Shown piece by piece: positions 62,284 through 64,000 of a stretch of DNA of 64,000 bases. Both the position numbers and the translations under genes were made by a program. Positions within the stretch are counted from its first letter, which is position 1, and every line of letters begins with the position of its first letter. The DNA lies in NCBI RefSeq assembly GCF_038066715.1, contig NZ_JBBUKT010000001.1:1-64000 (forward strand), given 5' to 3'. Origin of the DNA: Luteolibacter sp. Y139. GTDB taxonomy: Bacteria > Verrucomicrobiota > Verrucomicrobiia > Verrucomicrobiales > Akkermansiaceae. A model generated the notes under the pieces. The model was given only the letters and a program-made list of their open reading frames with translations, was not told the DNA's origin and ran no database searches.

Positions 62284-62918
62284 CCGGCATCGCGCTAGCC
62301 TTCCTCGTCCGCCTCGCCACCGGCGTCCGCCTGCTCGGCGACATCCCCGAAGACGGCAAGCGCCGCATCTACTTCGCGAACCATTCCTCGCACCTCGACT
62401 TCGTCGTCATCTGGGCCGCCCTTCCCGGACGCCAACGCGCCTGGACCCGCCCCGTCGCCGCTGCCGAATATTGGGAAAAGACCCCGCTCCGCCGCTGGCT
62501 CTCCACCCACATCTTCAAGGCCGTCCTCATCCCCCGCGACCTCGCGCGGATGCGCTCCGAAGACCCGCTCGGAAAAATGTTAGAAGCCATTGATGCCAGA
62601 GCCGACCTCATCGTCTTCCCCGAAGGCACGCGCAGTGACACTGGCGAAGTCGGCCCCTTCAAGCCCGGCCTCCACCACCTCGCCACCAAGCGCCCCGAGA
62701 CCCTGCTCATCCCCGTCTTCCTCGAAAACCTCAGCCGCATCCTGCCAAAGGGTGAAGCACTGCCTCTCCCTCTCATGGGCCAGGCCATGTTCGGAGATCC
62801 CCTGCCCGGCCCCGTCGAAGGCGAAAGCAAACACGACTTCCTCGAACGCGCCCGTGACGCAGTGATGCACCTCTCCCACGGCCACCTCATCCCCTCTCCT
62901 CCCGATGAAGGATCCTGA
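62280..62918 (+). CDS. 1-acyl-glycerol-3-phosphate acyltransferase-like (PlsC family)
   Basis: 212 residues; the ATG overlaps the preceding stop. The acyltransferase motifs are block I NHSSHLD (H-x4-D) at about residues 35-41, block II region around HIFKAVLIPRD, block III FPEGTRS at about 114-120 and block IV near LLIPVFLENL. It would acylate a lysophosphatidate-type lipid at the inner membrane. The N-terminal hydrophobic stretch is short, so the protein is smaller than E. coli PlsC (245). Confidence 0.9.
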   Translation: MTGIALAFLVRLATGVRLLGDIPEDGKRRIYFANHSSHLDFVVIWAALPGRQRAWTRPVAAAEYWEKTPLRRWLSTHIFKAVLIPRDLARMRSEDPLGKMLEAIDARADLIVFPEGTRSDTGEVGPFKPGLHHLATKRPETLLIPVFLENLSRILPKGEALPLPLMGQAMFGDPLPGPVEGESKHDFLERARDAVMHLSHGHLIPSPPDEGS

Positions 62919-63903
62919 ACTCCTCTACCTCGTTGGAGGCGTCGTGGGCATCCTGCTCATCGCCACCCTCGTCACCAAGATCCTCATCGGCAAATCCGGC
63001 GAGACTCCCACACTCGTGAACCTCCGCCAGCGCGTCAACGCGTGGTGGTGGATGATGCTCGTCTTCTGCTCCTCCCTCGCCCTCGGCCGCACCGGAGTCT
63101 TCGGCTTCTACGCGCTGCTGTCCTTCTTAGCGCTGCGCGAATTCATCACCCTCTCCCCCACCCCGCGCGGCGACCATCGCACGCTGACCTGGGTCTTCTT
63201 CCTCATCCTTCCCCTGCACTTCCTCTTCGCCGCAGCTCCTTGGTACGGGATGTTCCTGATCTGGATACCTGTTTATTCCTTCGCCTTCATCCCGATCCGC
63301 AGCGCGCTGGCAGGCGACACCGAGCGCTTCTTGGAACGCTCCGCTCGCATCCAGTGGGGTGTCATGACCTGCATCTACTTCCTCAGCTACCTGCCGATGC
63401 TGCTCTACTTGCCCATCCCGGGCTACGAGGGCCAGAATGCCAAGCTGCTGTTCTTCGTCGTGCTCGTCACCCAGATCAGCGATGTGATGCAGTACGTCTT
63501 CGGCAAGCTCTTCGGCAAAACCAAGGTCGCCCCGAAAGTCAGCCCCTCGAAAACCCGCGAAGGCCTCCTCTACGGCGGTGCCGCAGCCACCCTCATTGGC
63601 ACCTCACTCTGGTGGGCCACTCCCTTCACCCCCGCAGTCGCAGCAGGCATGTCCGCCATGCTCGTCGCCGCCGGCTTCTTCGGCGGGCTGGTCATGTCAG
63701 CCGTGAAGCGCTCCCTCGGCGCAAAGGACTGGGGCCGCGGCATCCCCGGCCACGGCGGCGTCCTCGATCGCCTAGACTCCCTCCTCTTCGCCGGCCCCCT
63801 CTTCTTCCACGTGATCGCCTACTACTTCGGGACAAACATGTACGACGCCTACAAGCAGCCCCAGTGGATGTACGACGCCATGCGCCTGTGGATTGGCCAC
63901 TGA
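62905..63903 (+). CDS. Phosphatidate cytidylyltransferase (CdsA family)
   Basis: 332 residues, multi-spanning (about eight to nine helices). It fits the CdsA signature: SAVKRSLGAKDWGRGIPGHG followed by GVLDRLDSLLFAGP, and has the upstream SPSKTREGLLYGG motif. Makes CDP-diacylglycerol. It overlaps the acyltransferase gene by 14 bp, completing a three-gene operon (CDP-alcohol phosphotransferase, acyltransferase, cytidylyltransferase) that together could make and use CDP-diacylglycerol, as in the E. coli ynb-type gene trio. Confidence 0.93.
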   Translation: MKDPELLYLVGGVVGILLIATLVTKILIGKSGETPTLVNLRQRVNAWWWMMLVFCSSLALGRTGVFGFYALLSFLALREFITLSPTPRGDHRTLTWVFFLILPLHFLFAAAPWYGMFLIWIPVYSFAFIPIRSALAGDTERFLERSARIQWGVMTCIYFLSYLPMLLYLPIPGYEGQNAKLLFFVVLVTQISDVMQYVFGKLFGKTKVAPKVSPSKTREGLLYGGAAATLIGTSLWWATPFTPAVAAGMSAMLVAAGFFGGLVMSAVKRSLGAKDWGRGIPGHGGVLDRLDSLLFAGPLFFHVIAYYFGTNMYDAYKQPQWMYDAMRLWIGH

Positions 63904-63951
63904 CCTTGATAATCCTAGTCAGCGACCCACCTCCGGCTTACCCATACCCTC

Positions 63952-64000
63952 GTGCGACACGTCGCGGTCATCGTTGAAACCTCCACCCAGTACGGGCGAA
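63952..64000 (+). CDS. Probable XylR-type (AraC/periplasmic-binding) regulator, truncated by the window edge
   Basis: Sixteen codons from a GTG start, ending at the last base of the window. They read MRHVAVIVETSTQYGR, which resembles the N-terminus of XylR-like regulators (VALLVETS-YGRE), whose first domain is a LacI/periplasmic-binding fold with a C-terminal AraC helix-turn-helix. The call rests on this short match alone. Confidence 0.5.
   Translation, partial: MRHVAVIVETSTQYGR

Noticed and set aside
1-64000. CRISPR arrays, prophage, insertion sequences or integrons
   Set aside because: No regularly spaced direct repeats, transposase, integrase, capsid or Cas-like proteins were found in the window.

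Overview
The window looks like chromosomal DNA of a free-living, Gram-negative member of the Verrucomicrobiae (Luteolibacter/Haloferula-like). Base composition is high in GC (roughly 60-65 % by eye, not computed). Supporting signs are a LexA box of the form TGTTC-N4-GAACA in front of lexA, secreted proteins with autotransporter-associated beta-strand repeats and calcium-binding 'DPDHDGLTNLEEF'-type tails, DUF3472/DUF5077, DUF5329 and DUF4331 proteins, and many lipoprotein or outer-membrane genes. No phage, insertion sequence, CRISPR array, tRNA or rRNA was seen. Most genes are ordinary housekeeping or envelope genes in short operons, usually with ATGA/GTGA-type overlaps.

Layout. 1-4.1 kb: two tandem paralogous membrane proteins and a large secreted repeat protein. 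4.2-6.8 kb: a two-component system (NarL-type regulator plus histidine kinase with a large extracytoplasmic region). 6.9-8.8 kb: secreted protein, ECF sigma factor and a putative anti-sigma protein. 9.1-15.1 kb: small secreted or membrane proteins, mostly of unknown function (Wzz-like, FG-GAP, DUF3472, DUF5329). 15.4-22.2 kb: a complete RND efflux system with a divergent LysR regulator and a 21-bp palindrome between them. 22.2-25.8 kb: dynamin-like GTPase, polysaccharide deacetylase and methylthioadenosine phosphorylase. 25.9-30.1 kb: tetrapyrrole operon (ccsA/hemX-like, hemA, hemC, cobA-hemD fusion).

30.2-40.8 kb is the most interesting region: a ten-kilobase nitrogen-scavenging cluster. It encodes an ABC transporter of the urea-carboxylase-associated type, a NikR-like regulator, two DUF1989 proteins now understood as carboxyguanidine deiminase subunits, a urea/guanidine carboxylase and allophanate hydrolase. 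The chemistry fits guanidine -> carboxyguanidine -> allophanate -> ammonia + CO2. Two sites match the classical NikR operator (G-T-A/G-T-G-A, 16-bp spacer, T-C-A-T-A-C) exactly in architecture, one before the transporter genes and one before the regulator gene, yet the regulator appears to have lost most nickel ligands. A sigma-54-like promoter abuts the first operator. A porin gene and amtB (ammonium transporter), the latter with its own sigma-54-like promoter, lie just beyond, so 30-43.6 kb reads as a nitrogen-acquisition neighbourhood.

43.7-49.3 kb: type III pantothenate kinase, ROK sugar kinase, lexA with its operator, a D,D-carboxypeptidase, a zinc-ribbon protein and bioF. 49.3-55.0 kb: degenerate TrmH-like protein, HExxH protein, NAD synthetase, an orphan protein and an Xaa-Pro aminopeptidase. 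55.1-60.7 kb: an ECF sigma/ChrR-like cupin pair with a His-rich TPR protein and a DUF4331 protein, divergent from a FadL-type outer-membrane protein. 60.7-63.9 kb: NAD kinase and a phospholipid gene trio (CDP-alcohol phosphotransferase variant, PlsC-like, CdsA-like). The right edge cuts a probable XylR-type regulator.

Coordinates of starts were often moved inward from the longest open frame, using signal peptides, overlaps with the upstream stop codon and family length. All family assignments are by recognition of motifs without database searches.
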